Assembly (NCBI GenBank): GCA_013399695.1 | Contig: VXAU01001755.1 | Coordinates: 243,391 to 307,390, forward strand | From: Formicarius rufipectus | Taxonomy: Eukaryota; Chordata; Aves; Passeriformes; Formicariidae | DNA: 64,000 bases | Direction of reading: 5' to 3' | Shown here: positions 38,901 through 50,400 of the stretch, in pieces | How positions within the stretch are numbered: position 1 is the first letter of the stretch | How the letters are laid out: every line of letters begins with the position of its first letter | Position numbers and translations under genes: made by a program | Notes under the pieces: model-generated | What the model was told of the DNA's origin: nothing | The model's input: only the letters and a program-made list of their open reading frames with translations | Database searches by the model: none

Positions 38901-40951
38901 TATTATCCTCTGCTAACTTTAACAGTAACTTATGGTGACAAGGATACTTCAGTCACATGTTTTAAGATCAGAGCAGATGAATCAAAGTCATGTGACAACA
39001 CGTCTGGCAGGAGAGGAAAGGATGGTTCAGCACCTTTCAAGACGTAGCCTAGCTCATTCCACCTGCCAAGATGGACTTTACAAAAGCATCACAGAAAGTG
39101 GTCATTTATACTTCATTTGAAAACTTCTCCCAGCATGAATGAATTATTCACTAAAACACACAGAGCAAAAGACTCTTGCAATCGGGACTGGACTGCTGAG
39201 CAGCCTTCCCCTCACAGCTTGCCTAGCCTTCAGACACCAAAGAAATGTTGATCTAGGGCTCTCAGCATTAAGAGACTCCTTTCACACACCACATATTTTG
39301 CAAAGACTTCTGATTTCTCTTCAGTATAATTTTGAACTTGGAAATGGTAACAACAATGACAATTCAACCCACACATTTTTGGCAGAATTGCCATGAGGTG
39401 AATATCAGCACTCAGATCTGACTGGGCCAGATGATAATACCCTGATATTTCTCTCACTTGCTATGACTGCCATTTAAAAATTTTAAAATAAGTTACAATA
39501 ATGAGGAGGGTAAGACTAGTAAAGACTGGTACAAAAATGGCAAGCATTTGACCAAATATCTCTCATTGACCAAAGAGAGACATATATCTAACAGCTTATA
39601 TATGACACAACAGGGGCAATCTCTGTAATGCATAAGAAAATCTCAGGAAACAGACTAGTTGCAGAGGATCAGATGCCTTTCTCAATTGCATAGATAGAAA
39701 TCTCAGGTAAGTGCCACTGACATGAGTTTCAAACACACATGTTTTAACTGAGATCAAAATCTGGCTAGTGTCTCAACTATATCTGACCTGATATTCTGTC
39801 TGCACTGTATTCACAAGCAATTTGAATGAATAGGTATTTCAGGAAGGCATTCATATGATCTGATCATATGTGAAAAATCTTGACTTTTCTTTACTTGACA
39901 GGTATGTGTCACATGTAAGTTGCAAGAAGTCTTATTAAGCTAAAATTTGAGGTGAAGTGACAAACAAAATTATATCAGGATAAACCAAAAATAATGAAAC
40001 TTCTGTAATAATGGCAATCAAATACCATATCAACTCCCACATTTTTAACACTGTATGTAAAAGCTCTTTTGAAAGGGCAGATCAGTGTAAGATAGCAGTG
40101 ATTATTCCAGACATTAGTTTTCAGCCCCTAGGAATTCATGGCTGAAGAAAACAGAACAGAAAATGAATTTTTAAGGATCACCAAAGGCACCTCATAAATA
40201 CAAAGAAAGTGCAAACTGTACAGAAGCTGTAGTTCTGCTGCTAATGCTGTGATTCCTGAGGTGGCCTCATTATTTTTTCTTATACAGTCCAAAAACATTA
40301 AGTGTCATTATCAAAGATATTTGTACTACAGTTGGTTTTTAAATGAAGGGAACTAAGATCATACAAAAAACATTTCCCAAGAACATGATACGGATGTGTT
40401 TATAGCTGTACTTTGAGTAGTGGTATATCACACACAGTGTGTCTCAATAAAAGTATTTTGAGAGAGTCCAAAGGCAAACCACAAAACCAAACCAGGAACC
40501 AGATAATGAGGCAGTAAACAGGGTTCTCTGGAACTGGTTCCATTTCAATGGTATTGCAGCTTCTACTATTATGATAACACCCAGGTTTGTCTGAAAGATT
40601 ATGAGCAGCTTGCTCAATGACTCTTCTGAATATTATCAAATAATGCAAGTAAACACCAAGTTTAACATATTTTTAGGTCCCAATAGCACAAATGCAAAGA
40701 CTAGCACACCTGAATACTTTATCCAGGGATTGCCCCTTTTCTTACAAGTTTGTGCTATGCCTGGCACAAAGAGGACCCATGGCTCCCATGTGCCCTTGGA
40801 TCTTAACACAACTGTCCCATAAAAATGAGGGACAGGCAACAGACCCACACCACACCGAGGCAGGGCACTTGTTTAACAGTAGGATTTTGTATTTTATGCA
40901 GCTTTTTTTCTGGCTCCTCTGTAAAGAGTACAAGTTTTGTGCTTAAAACAG
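35978..40951. other. Non-coding DNA, no gene recognised
   Basis: No gene is supported. Two stretches are more GC-rich than average, 36880-37110 and 37430-37570, but show no motif I recognise. A-runs lie at 37369-37383 and 38006-38025. A CAG/GTAAGT string at 39704-39712 lacks a convincing acceptor. A 19-nt near-palindrome (CATATGATC, T, GATCATATG) lies at 39852-39870. Confidence 0.6.
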
Positions 40952-41078
40952 TGTCTAAGTTTAGAGGAAATTAGGAAATTTGTTGGACTAGAAACCAAAG
41001 AAGGAGACAAGCCTTCTTTAAATTCAAAACAAAATTTAATTAAGGTATGATAATAGAAAGGATAACAGTTCTTAACTG

Positions 41079-41102
41079 ATATATATATATATATATATAT
41101 AT
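41079..41102. repeat. (TA)n microsatellite
   Basis: About 12 TA units within the LTR, followed three bases later by an undetermined base at 41105. This is directly visible. Confidence 0.95.
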
Positions 41103-41104
41103 TC

Positions 41105-41105
41105 N
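41105..41105. other. Undetermined base (N) beside the TA microsatellite
   Basis: A single N directly after the (TA)n tract. The repeat length here is probably not reliable. Confidence 0.95.
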
Positions 41106-41490
41106 CTGAGCAGAAAGAGAAGAGCTGGGATCCTTTTGCGTGGGCAAAACTCTCTCTTAGTCCTTGGCTGGATGAGGGATGGTGCCCTGAGCTGGAGGCT
41201 GCCGCCAATGCTGCAGGGCACTTCGCACCCAGGCTGGCAGCTGTCGGCTTTCTCAGGAAGCCTGCTGCAAAAGCCCCGGATAGCAAATCTCTCTCTCTCT
41301 CTTCTAAGCACTGGGAACTCTGAAAATCCAGGTACTGGAAACAGGAGAAAAGGGAAGGAGACCAAACTCACAGAGCAGAAGAGGTTCTCAAAGTAGACGT
41401 CTCTTCCTCTTGCACAGCAGTCCCTTCTCCCCTGCAAACCGAAAAAAACTAGTCCCCCTTTCCCTCACCACACCCACCCCAGTCACTACA

Positions 41491-44269
41491 GTTGCTATGT
41501 AGCTCCTTCAGTCGTAATCTACTCCTTTGTTATTGAAAGATAAGGGCCATTAACTCCTTGTTCGGTGGTCGGGGAAAGAAAAATTTCACAAGATTCTAAA
41601 ACTATAACAAACAGCAATTTCAGATCTCTGCAATGCATCAAGACATTATTTTGTTTAATTTTAAGGCACTGAGTATCTCTGAATATAAAGTGGATACGCT
41701 GAGAATACAAAGTAACAGTTATTTGGAAACCAAATTGGTTTGGAAATAGTTCCTTAAAACAAAATCTCTTACATAATTAGTATTTATATTATATTTATAT
41801 TAAATGATCCAAGGATTTCGGTTCTCACCGTCATGTAACAAAACCAGCTCCAGTGGATTAAATTGGCATTTAAATAGGCAAACTTCTGATGACATAAGAA
41901 AATTGATTTAAAAATCACAAAGTTATTTAACCTATATGATCATCCCAATAATCACAGTGATTACAAGCTTCTTGTACTTTACTTTTCAGTGCACAAAAAG
42001 AAAACTTGGGCTAAAATTTTAGAAAATGCATGTTTTAAAAAGTCAGAATTTGGGTAGCTCTCCAGTAAGGGAACATAGATAACATTTTTTAACAGGAACA
42101 TACTGAAGATGGGTTTCCAACACTGACTAGTATTCTTTCAGTACAATACAATTTCCTTCACAGTTAAGATCCTTTTAGTCAATATTCGCTAAAGTAACTT
42201 GAATCACTTCCATTCTTAGTTTACTGTGGTTTTGTACAAGTGCTTTTTTACCTCACCAGTCTCAGGGAATTTTAACTAAAGATATTTTATTTTCTCTATT
42301 TCCTAGTCCTCATTATCTTGGGGTATGATAGCTACTGTCTTGTTTCTTCCCGCTGAGACTAATATGAAATAATATGCACGCTGAAAAAGGGCCAACACTT
42401 TGCAAGTCCCTTCTAAGGAGATAATTATATTCCTTCTGTCTACTGATACCAAAGTTTCCAGTTTTGAAGGAGGGCAGCAAAATGAGTCATCAATCATTAA
42501 TATTTCTTTGCTTAAGCTATTCTTTTCAGCAGGTGCAGTCTACAGAGATGGTAGAAAGCAAAGGGTAACAGGAATGGCACAAGTGTGCTGGGAAATACAT
42601 GAGAGAGCAGGTGAAGAAAAGGAAACCCTTCATACATTCTGGCATCCTCACTTTCCTCTCATGAGAAAAAAAGGCAAACAGCCTAACTGCAGGGGTTTTA
42701 TGTCTGTTATGTACAATTCTTGAACAGAAGAAAATGGACAACAAAGTAAATTTCAAACAAATCTATTCCACTTGCGGATTATTAGATGCATCAGATGTTA
42801 ACATTGTCCTTATTTTGCACTGATTAGCGCAATATGCTTCACTTAAAAATCAAAATCAAGAGAAAACTATGTGAATACCAATAGGGATTTATTTTTTCTT
42901 AATCTACCTGTACAAGGTCCATAGGAGACACACTTAATTCAGGAAACAACAGAACAATAAATAAAGCATTTGTTTTACTGGTGGGGGAAAAAAAAAAAGA
43001 CACCAACTCAAAAAAAAAAACCAAACAAAAATGGATATATTCACTATAACCATGCAGGAGAGATTAGAACAGTCCCCATGGCCTCCTTTCCCACTTTCAC
43101 TGTCACTGAAAATAAACAACTTTTACTTCTGCAACAATCTCTCACTTACTGCTTAGCCATTCAGTGGGAAAAAACCACACAAGAATTTCAATTGAAATAC
43201 CTGTCTGAGATTTGTGAGCACTGGAACAGCAGAGTTTGCACACATTTCTGAGTCTCTGAGGTACTGATTCTTATACTGATTAATCCATAAAGCTTGCATG
43301 AATCAACATTTCTCCAGCTGTAGATAGGCACCAGGTAACATTGTAAAAGTGATACTAGAAACCATGAAAGCTCTAATAAGCAACAGTTTATGTGGAATTC
43401 ACATGCAAGGACCTTACCCCAGTCGGCCAGCTGATTTAAAATTCTGCTTGCAGATAAGTAGATCAAATTCTATATCTCATGAATGCTGGGCAATTTCTTT
43501 TAATTATGTCATTATAAAAATCTCCAAAACAGGAGGGAATAAAATATTCCTATTCAAACATTTTCATTGCAACTTTTTTATAATAGAATGCATGTTCTTT
43601 TATGAAAAATACACTAAAATAGTAAGTCATGATCAGAAAAAAAAAAAACAAAACAAAACAAAAAACAACTTAGTTTAGGGAGACACAGTCTACCACTCTT
43701 CTTTGTCTATTAAGCTTCCCCTCTCTGCTCATTATAGGGAAGACAGGGACCCCATTTTGTGAGAGCTTATTCATTACCATATCATAAAACAGAGCACCTT
43801 GCACTGCACCTGCCAGTGTTGGAATTTCCATGACTCATCCCCTCAGTAAATTAAACTTCTGCTTCTGATCAGTGTTTTTACCTTGTGCTTCTGTGCTATT
43901 GTTCATGACTACATCTAACAGCTGCATCATAAAGATTGCCTACTTAACTTATTATAATTAAAACACAAAAAAATAGGGCAGTAACCCCAGTTAAAATTAT
44001 GGACAGAGTTCATGTTCAGTAAATAGATAAACCAACAAAACCATCTTCCAGAATTTGGAAGATATTTACAAATGTGAAAAGCAGGGAAAGAAATGTTTTA
44101 GATTAAACCAAATATAGATATCCTTACATCTGCCAAATGCCACATCTGGGATTAAAAAAAAAAAATTACAAGAAAAAAAAATGGTCAGCAAAGAGAAGAA
44201 GGTTTGGAAAGAGAAGAAGGAAGCATAGTAGGGAAACAAGATTTTACAAAACACACTACCACTCAAGGC
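41491..44269. other. Non-coding DNA, no gene recognised
   Basis: AT-rich with several A-runs (42988-43021 and 43638-43673, the latter with CAAAA units). Open frames of 60-109 codons overlap on both strands and have no recognisable motifs. Confidence 0.6.
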
Positions 44270-44505
44270 TTTGGTAAGAGCCTAGGCAATGAGGTGTTGG
44301 AAAGCAGTGTCACGGAAAGGGACCTGGGAGTCCTGGACAATGGCAAGCTGAGTGTGAGACAGCAGTGCCCTGGAAGCCAGGAGGGCCAACCCTGTCCTGG
44401 GGGGCATCAGGAACAGCATCACCAGCCAGTCAAAGGAGGGGATTATCCTGCTCTGCTCTGCACTGGGGTGGCCTCACCCGAAATATTGTGTGCAGTTTTG
44501 ATGCA
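44270..44505 (+). mobile_element. CR1 LINE fragment (end of reverse-transcriptase ORF)
   Basis: GGAAAGGGACCTGGGAGTCC, GCCAGGAGGGCCAACC, GTCCTGGGGGGCATCAGG and TGGCCTCACCCGAAATATTG are recognisable avian CR1 strings in sense orientation. They come from the 3' part of ORF2, partly overlapping the region seen in the 30485 copy. Small deletions shift the frame within the first 60 bp, so the copy is dead. The 170-codon open frame that spans it (44204-44716) mixes CR1 frames with unrelated flank and is not a gene. Homology fades after GTGTGCAGTTTTG near 44500; the left edge is approximate. Confidence 0.92.
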
Positions 44506-47317
44506 TATTCTTGATTTTGTGTTATTCTCCAACTCTTTGTCCAGAAGGGTTGATATACTTGCCCATAAAAAGGCAACTAGTACCCTTTCAGATGTTTTAG
44601 GGCTTTTAACTTGGCCTTCAGTTGGCCTGCTAGAAGAGTATGGGTCTGCCACTGGTCTTGTGTCATATTTCCCAGTTCTGCACAGATATCTTGGATACAC
44701 TGAAGTTATGTCATAATGACCCAGACACTTTCACATGGGCAACAAATTACAGGTAGTGTGTCAGATACTGCAGTGCCATGAGATAGCCTGATCCTATGCA
44801 CGAGGTCTGTGTATCAAAGTATCCAAAATGGGTCTAAATAACCTGCCTTCAGAAGCCAAGAACTTTGAGTTTCTCAAAGACTTAATTATTCTTTTAGTGA
44901 CTAGAATAACTGAAATGTTCTTACTCCTCATGCTGAATTCTTTGACTGAAAACCATAAGAACTATTACTCATTGCCTTAAGCAAGCCTGAGTCTGTTTAA
45001 ATCTTCATAGGAGTCTTCTAATACTCAAAATGCAGCAATAAGACTCATGTGCCTTCTTGCTCAACTGAAACAAAGATTTTTTATTTATTTTTTTTTTTCC
45101 TACCATCAGATTGTTTATTTTGATAAGTCTAGTGAGAAGCCAGTTGGGAAAGCAAATATTGAACCATGCCATAGAAGTTCACAATAGTCACTAATTAACA
45201 GTTTTACTAGGGAAGTAGGGTTGGATTTTAATACATGAGAATGCTGAGAAGATTGTCGAATGGAAATGATAAAATTTTAATGTCTCACTATTGGAAAAAC
45301 GTAGTGCACTGTAAACTCACAAAAAAAAAAAAAAAAAAGGCTGATTCTCTCATTACTTAATTTTGTAGTATGAAGTATTTTCTTCCTAATACCATTAAAA
45401 AAAAAAAATAAAAAATATAGAAGAGTGACTCAGTCTCCTGTTGGCATTTTCCTGTTGATACTAATCTAGGATACCATTACACAGCTAACTCAAAGACAAT
45501 GGGGGAAAGCATATCACTTTTTCAGGACCTCTGCATAGTGTTCCTCTTCAGCAAGGACTCTGGATTTGTCTTTAACTCAATGATCTTCTGCAAAGAGGTC
45601 ATTTAAAAGCAAGGAACTTGTCTGATTGTGAATTATGTTTATGTAGACTGGGAATAAGACCACTTCTCCCTTTTTTAAAGTGTTTTGAAATCTAAAAGTC
45701 ATAAGCTTTTTGAAGAGTTTTCCCTTCTCAGGAATGGTGAAGGTGGACAGCCCTGGTAGAAACAGCACAACAGCTTTGAACACACTTATCCTTGTGCACC
45801 TCTTCTTAACTTCTGAATTTACTTCATTATGACAAAATTCCCTAGGAATTGTCAACACATTATTGTTTCTATTGGATGCCTTAAAAAGATTACCTTGATT
45901 TTGATCAGCCTCTAACCTCCAGCTGAATACTGAATCTGTTCAGATTTGGAAAATAATGAGCACAGAATTCCAAAGCTATCATTGAGGCACAGATTTTGTT
46001 CCTTTTATTTTCAGTATACTTACCATTAATGAAGGATGCTGGAAGAGTCTCCAAGAGTGAAGAAATCTCATCTCGTTAAAAATTGTGCACAGAAAAACAA
46101 GACTAGGTTAAAAGTCAGTTTGACATATTACATGAAATTACAATGGCTTTGCTATCACACACTTTTTCTTCCTATGTATTTTGAGACAAGTAAATAAAAG
46201 TCACAAAAACAGTGGCAAGGGCTAAATAAAAGGATATATTTATGAGGGACAAAATAAAGGCTCAAATAAGAATACAGTTTTTAAAAGTTAGGGTCCCTGT
46301 GTTTCTGTAAGTGCCACTTGTAGAAAATAAGAAAACTAGATGATGAAAATAAATTGCACAACTTTTATTCCTTTAAAGGCAGTAACTAAACAGCACACAC
46401 ATGCTAACTAAAAATATTGGTTGGAAAAATTCTATGTATGCTAATTAGGAAGGAACAACAGCTTCATGAGATGATATACAGATAAGTAGAAGGCCTATGA
46501 CAGCCTAAGCTTAACAGTTAGATGCTATTGTAAAATATACTTTGTATCTAATATACCACATGATTAGAGTATCAAAAAATTCCAACTAACAAAACAAGAG
46601 ACAGGTGTGCACTACTACTAGGTGTTTAGGGTTAAATTATATGAAATAGAGAGAAGGCATTGCAAATGCAGAAGTAGGCTTTGCTGGTCATAGCTGTCAT
46701 TTATGAGACTGCAGAAAAATGCAGAGTTGTCTGACAGAGACTGCAGAGAATTGTTTATTTTGCTCAATAAACCATTTTATATGCATGATATCACACAGGA
46801 CAGAGGACACATTCATCAACCAACAAAGTCCCAGCTCTCACAAAACAATTTAGCAGGATGCTGCCAAGTTGAAATATTAAGAATATGAAGTCTCATCCCT
46901 CTGCAACACGCCCTCAAAAGAAACCCAAAAAATTAAGAAGTGGACCAAATCCACAACTTAGTTCTGACTTTTTTTTTTTTCTGATTTTGTAACCAAATTT
47001 TCAAACCAAAGAAAAACGTTTTTGTTTTCTGTGGCTGTGTGAAAGATCCACCCATTGGAAAAGTGGTAGCATTAGTAAAAGACAAACTAGAAAGAATTAA
47101 TATCTTTTATATCATATTTGTTACTTGCAACAAAAAGCTTGCTATTTATACAAAATTCAGCTAGATATTTAGAAAGAAGAGTGGCTTTCTCCTATGTGCA
47201 AATGTTCTTTAAACAATCTAAGCCACAATAAAATCATCACTAGTGCAATCAATTTAGGTGCCATTACTTCTGCTGAACAATACTAACAAAAACATGCAAT
47301 TTTTATTTTTTTTATAG
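44506..47317. other. Non-coding DNA, no gene recognised
   Basis: AT-rich sequence with A-runs at 45320-45338 and 45398-45418 and a T-run near 45076-45100. No gene or further CR1 could be recognised, although 44506-44720 may contain diverged element sequence. Confidence 0.6.
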
Positions 47318-47480
47318 GATTTGTTAATCAAACTTCACAGCTTCACTGATGCAAGCAGTGGTTGGAACACATAGAAGCAGATGACTGGATGTTTAGCCTG
47401 AGCAAAAGGAAAAACATACCTACTCCATGAAATTCAAATGTCCCGTAGGAACTAAATGTAGGTAAATGCCAACATTTCAG
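47318..47480 (+). other. Candidate exon, probably of a non-coding RNA
   Basis: The interval follows a strong acceptor (TTTTTATTTTTTTTATAG, AG at 47316-47317) and ends CATTTCAG/GTAAGTG, a perfect donor at 47480/47481. The 163 nt have stops in all plus frames, so it cannot be an internal coding exon. With both splice signals of good quality a lncRNA exon is possible. A weaker internal donor (TAG/GTAAAT) lies near 47460. Chance remains a real alternative. Confidence 0.25.
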
Positions 47481-50400
47481 GTAAGTGCACTCCATATGTA
47501 AGGGACCTTTAAAATTTACCAACAAAATCTCTGTGATCAGAATCTATAGGGGTTTATAAGAATTTTTTGCTTATCTATGTTCCTTACAAGATCTGCACTT
47601 CTAGAAATGAAGGAAAGAGGAACCTCAGCATGCCATTTCATCACTCTACAATGTAGCATAATAATTATAAATAAAAAAATATATAAATATCAAGAATTTG
47701 ACATAAAAATTATCAGAATTGTATACACACCTGCCTTGCTCAATGCACAGATAAATCCAGGTAGTTACCAAACCCTCTTTGATTTCTTTTAGGGTCCTTT
47801 TAGTAATAGTAGGAAATTAAATTGAAAAAATGTTCATAATATCATAGAAGTTTCATTTTTATTCCATTAGTCTACTAAAAGTAGAGGGACAAAAGTTTCA
47901 AGGTTACAATGAAATATTTATTTCTTTCAGTATATTAAAAATACTGTGAGTTAGTTATTCTGAGATATTACTGCTACAAACCATGTACAAGGCAATTGTG
48001 GTTTTGTAAGAACTACTTTTTTGATTGAGTTCTGCTTTTAACAAACATTTGGTAACGTTCTTTCTTACTATTATTATCGTTTTATTGCCCTTTTTTGTTG
48101 TGGTCTACACAATTTGAATCACCTCAAAATCATATTTTACACTAAGTTAATATGGAATATATCTTTAAAATTTCACAGATTTGAGCAGCACTCAGGAGCA
48201 GAGGTTTTATAGGTGTTCTCAAGCTTTCCAGCAGCCAGTCATCAGATCAGCCACTCCATCACCACCCAGCCACTCTTCAGCTTTTTCTTTCTCGTGAAAA
48301 TCTAGTGACATGTCTATGAAAACATGGTAGTTGTGAATTTGGTTATATTATATTAGAATACTATTCCTAGAATATTATTCCTAATTATATTATATTAGAC
48401 TATTAGAATAATTTTTTTCTTTGTGTATGTGTATTAATGACACTATGAAAGAATTAGAAATACTGCTCAGAGTCATCAAGGCAGGAGAGAGGCTGAAGCC
48501 TCCAGAGCTGCTGTCAGAACCCTGGTGTTCAATTGCTAAAAACAATGATTTGAACAAAGCTGACTGCACCCCTGGTTCTGATCCTTTTCCCAGCTTGTCT
48601 CTCCCTACTAGGACAGCTCTCTCATCCTGCTCCCAAGATTAAATCTGCAAAAGACAAAACCACTAGGCATAAAGAAACATAAACACTACAATTTTTGCTA
48701 ACAGTTTTGACCACAAATCTAAGAGGATGTATTCAGTAAATACAAAATAATCAGCATTTAGCTTTCTCAAACTCAAAAGCAGACATCCTTCACAAAACCA
48801 TGTCTTCATAAGTTTATTTACTATTGGATAGAGCAATTGGCTTTATTGTGATCTGCTCTGAAATTGCCTAAAAATACAAATCAGATTGCACGAGAAAACA
48901 CATATATTTCACAGACATCTTTAAGACACCTGAGAATTAAGTTATTGATCTTTCTATTAATCTTATTTTACTGTAATTGAAACACATAATTTATTCTTTT
49001 CTTAATACAATATCTTTGGCCAGAACACATATTTGGTAAAGCCTAACTAAACATTAAATCAAAGAGAAAAGGAGAACTAGAGTTAAGAAGTACCTTCACA
49101 ACTCATGAGATAATGAACAATAATATAATACTTTTCGGTTTACCACGCCTGTCAAAACTGTCATCTGTATGCTTGTTATCATAATTCAATGAGAAAAACA
49201 TAGTGTACCAGCCTCTCACATTTAATGGTTAAATTAGTTCTTTATGGTTTTACACCTCACAATGATCTCAAGAATATCACCACACTGAAATGCTCAAGAT
49301 GAAGGAGAGAAGGACAATTAACATGCAAGAGGTTTATCTGTTTTGTATCAAGTAACTGGAAACTCTAACTTCTTCATGTATCTTATTAGGATAAAAGAAT
49401 GGAACCTTTACTTACACAGAGAAACCTTCAATTTCTGAATTTGGCAGTCAGAGACCATCTGGTCTTTGTTTTTCTCTCAGTTTCCTTACTGAGCTTTCCC
49501 CATGCTCCCTAGAAACTTCACAGATGTAAGTTTTCTCCAGTTCCCAGCCCTCTGTCTCCAGGGGGACCTAAAATGTCCGTCATTATGATCAATCTCATCT
49601 GTACTAGGCTGGCAGGGGGCAATGAGGGAAAATTACTCAAGAGAGATGTGTTGAATGTTACATGATTTCATATCACCCCCTTTCTGATAAAGTTCTTGTT
49701 TGCCAGGCATTTGTCAGATATTCTGTACTTATTGTCACAAGGGCCATCCATCCTAACTCAGTTCTTAAGACAAATTTAGAAGGAAACACATGTGTGACAT
49801 TTATTTATACATAATGCTAACATTTGTGCTCTGTCATAACTATATTCTTTTTGGGTTGCTTTCTATTAAATCAACATTACAAAATGCAGAGTTAGTTCTT
49901 TTAACCCAATTTACTTTATGTGCTTTTCCCCTAAATTGAATATATGTGACTGCAGGCAATCTTCAGAATGGAAATAAAGATTATATAATATAATTCATAC
50001 TGCAGCAGCAAGTGCTAAAATTTGAAGATAAGCTATCCCTTCACCTTGTGATTTGTGAAAACACTACATCATTTCAGACATATATTATGTCATCATCACA
50101 ATGTTTCTTGCACAGAGTCTGTGTTATCATCATTCTAACCAGATTTAGCAAACAGAAAAATCTTTAGGCAATCTAATTTCATTCCCCGACACCAGAAATA
50201 CATTAATAAAAACATCTGGCAGGTCAGAACGCTGAGGCATAATTAAAATAAAAAATCCTCAGGTTTCTCCTCTAATAATATATTACACTTACATATTGGG
50301 GTAGAGAGAGAATATAACCTCTTCCTAACACTTTTGTAAACAGCTATCCCAGGCAGTTATTTTATGCTTTGAAAAATCTTAGGATATTGTCCTACATTGT

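Larger units (their letters stand above)
40952..41490 (-). mobile_element. Endogenous retroviral LTR, left edge uncertain
   Basis: The right end (GTCACTACA at 41490) is the complement of an LTR start of the TGTAGTGAC type. The block from about 41100 to 41480 is GC-rich against AT-rich flanks and has the CTGGAGGCTGC and GGCTGGATGAGGGATGGTG strings I associate with bird ERV LTRs. In minus orientation an ATTAAA (41035-41040) in a T-rich stretch could be the poly(A) signal, 60-90 bp before the element's end. That end is either TCCAACA (40981) or TTAGACA (40952). I find no clean target duplication for either choice. A TA-microsatellite (41079-41102) and an N (41105) lie inside and may mark an assembly problem. 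No internal genes are present. Confidence 0.65.

Noticed and set aside
39660..39712. CAG/GTAAGTG donor-like string
   Set aside because: No convincing acceptor lies within a normal exon length upstream, and the string alone is expected by chance.
39852..39870. 19-nt near-palindrome CATATGATC-T-GATCATATG
   Set aside because: An isolated short AT-rich palindrome with no context to suggest a binding site.
44204..44716. 170-codon open frame
   Set aside because: It runs across the CR1 copy at 44270-44505 and into unrelated flank. Its middle part is recognisable frame-shifted CR1 sequence, so it is not a gene.
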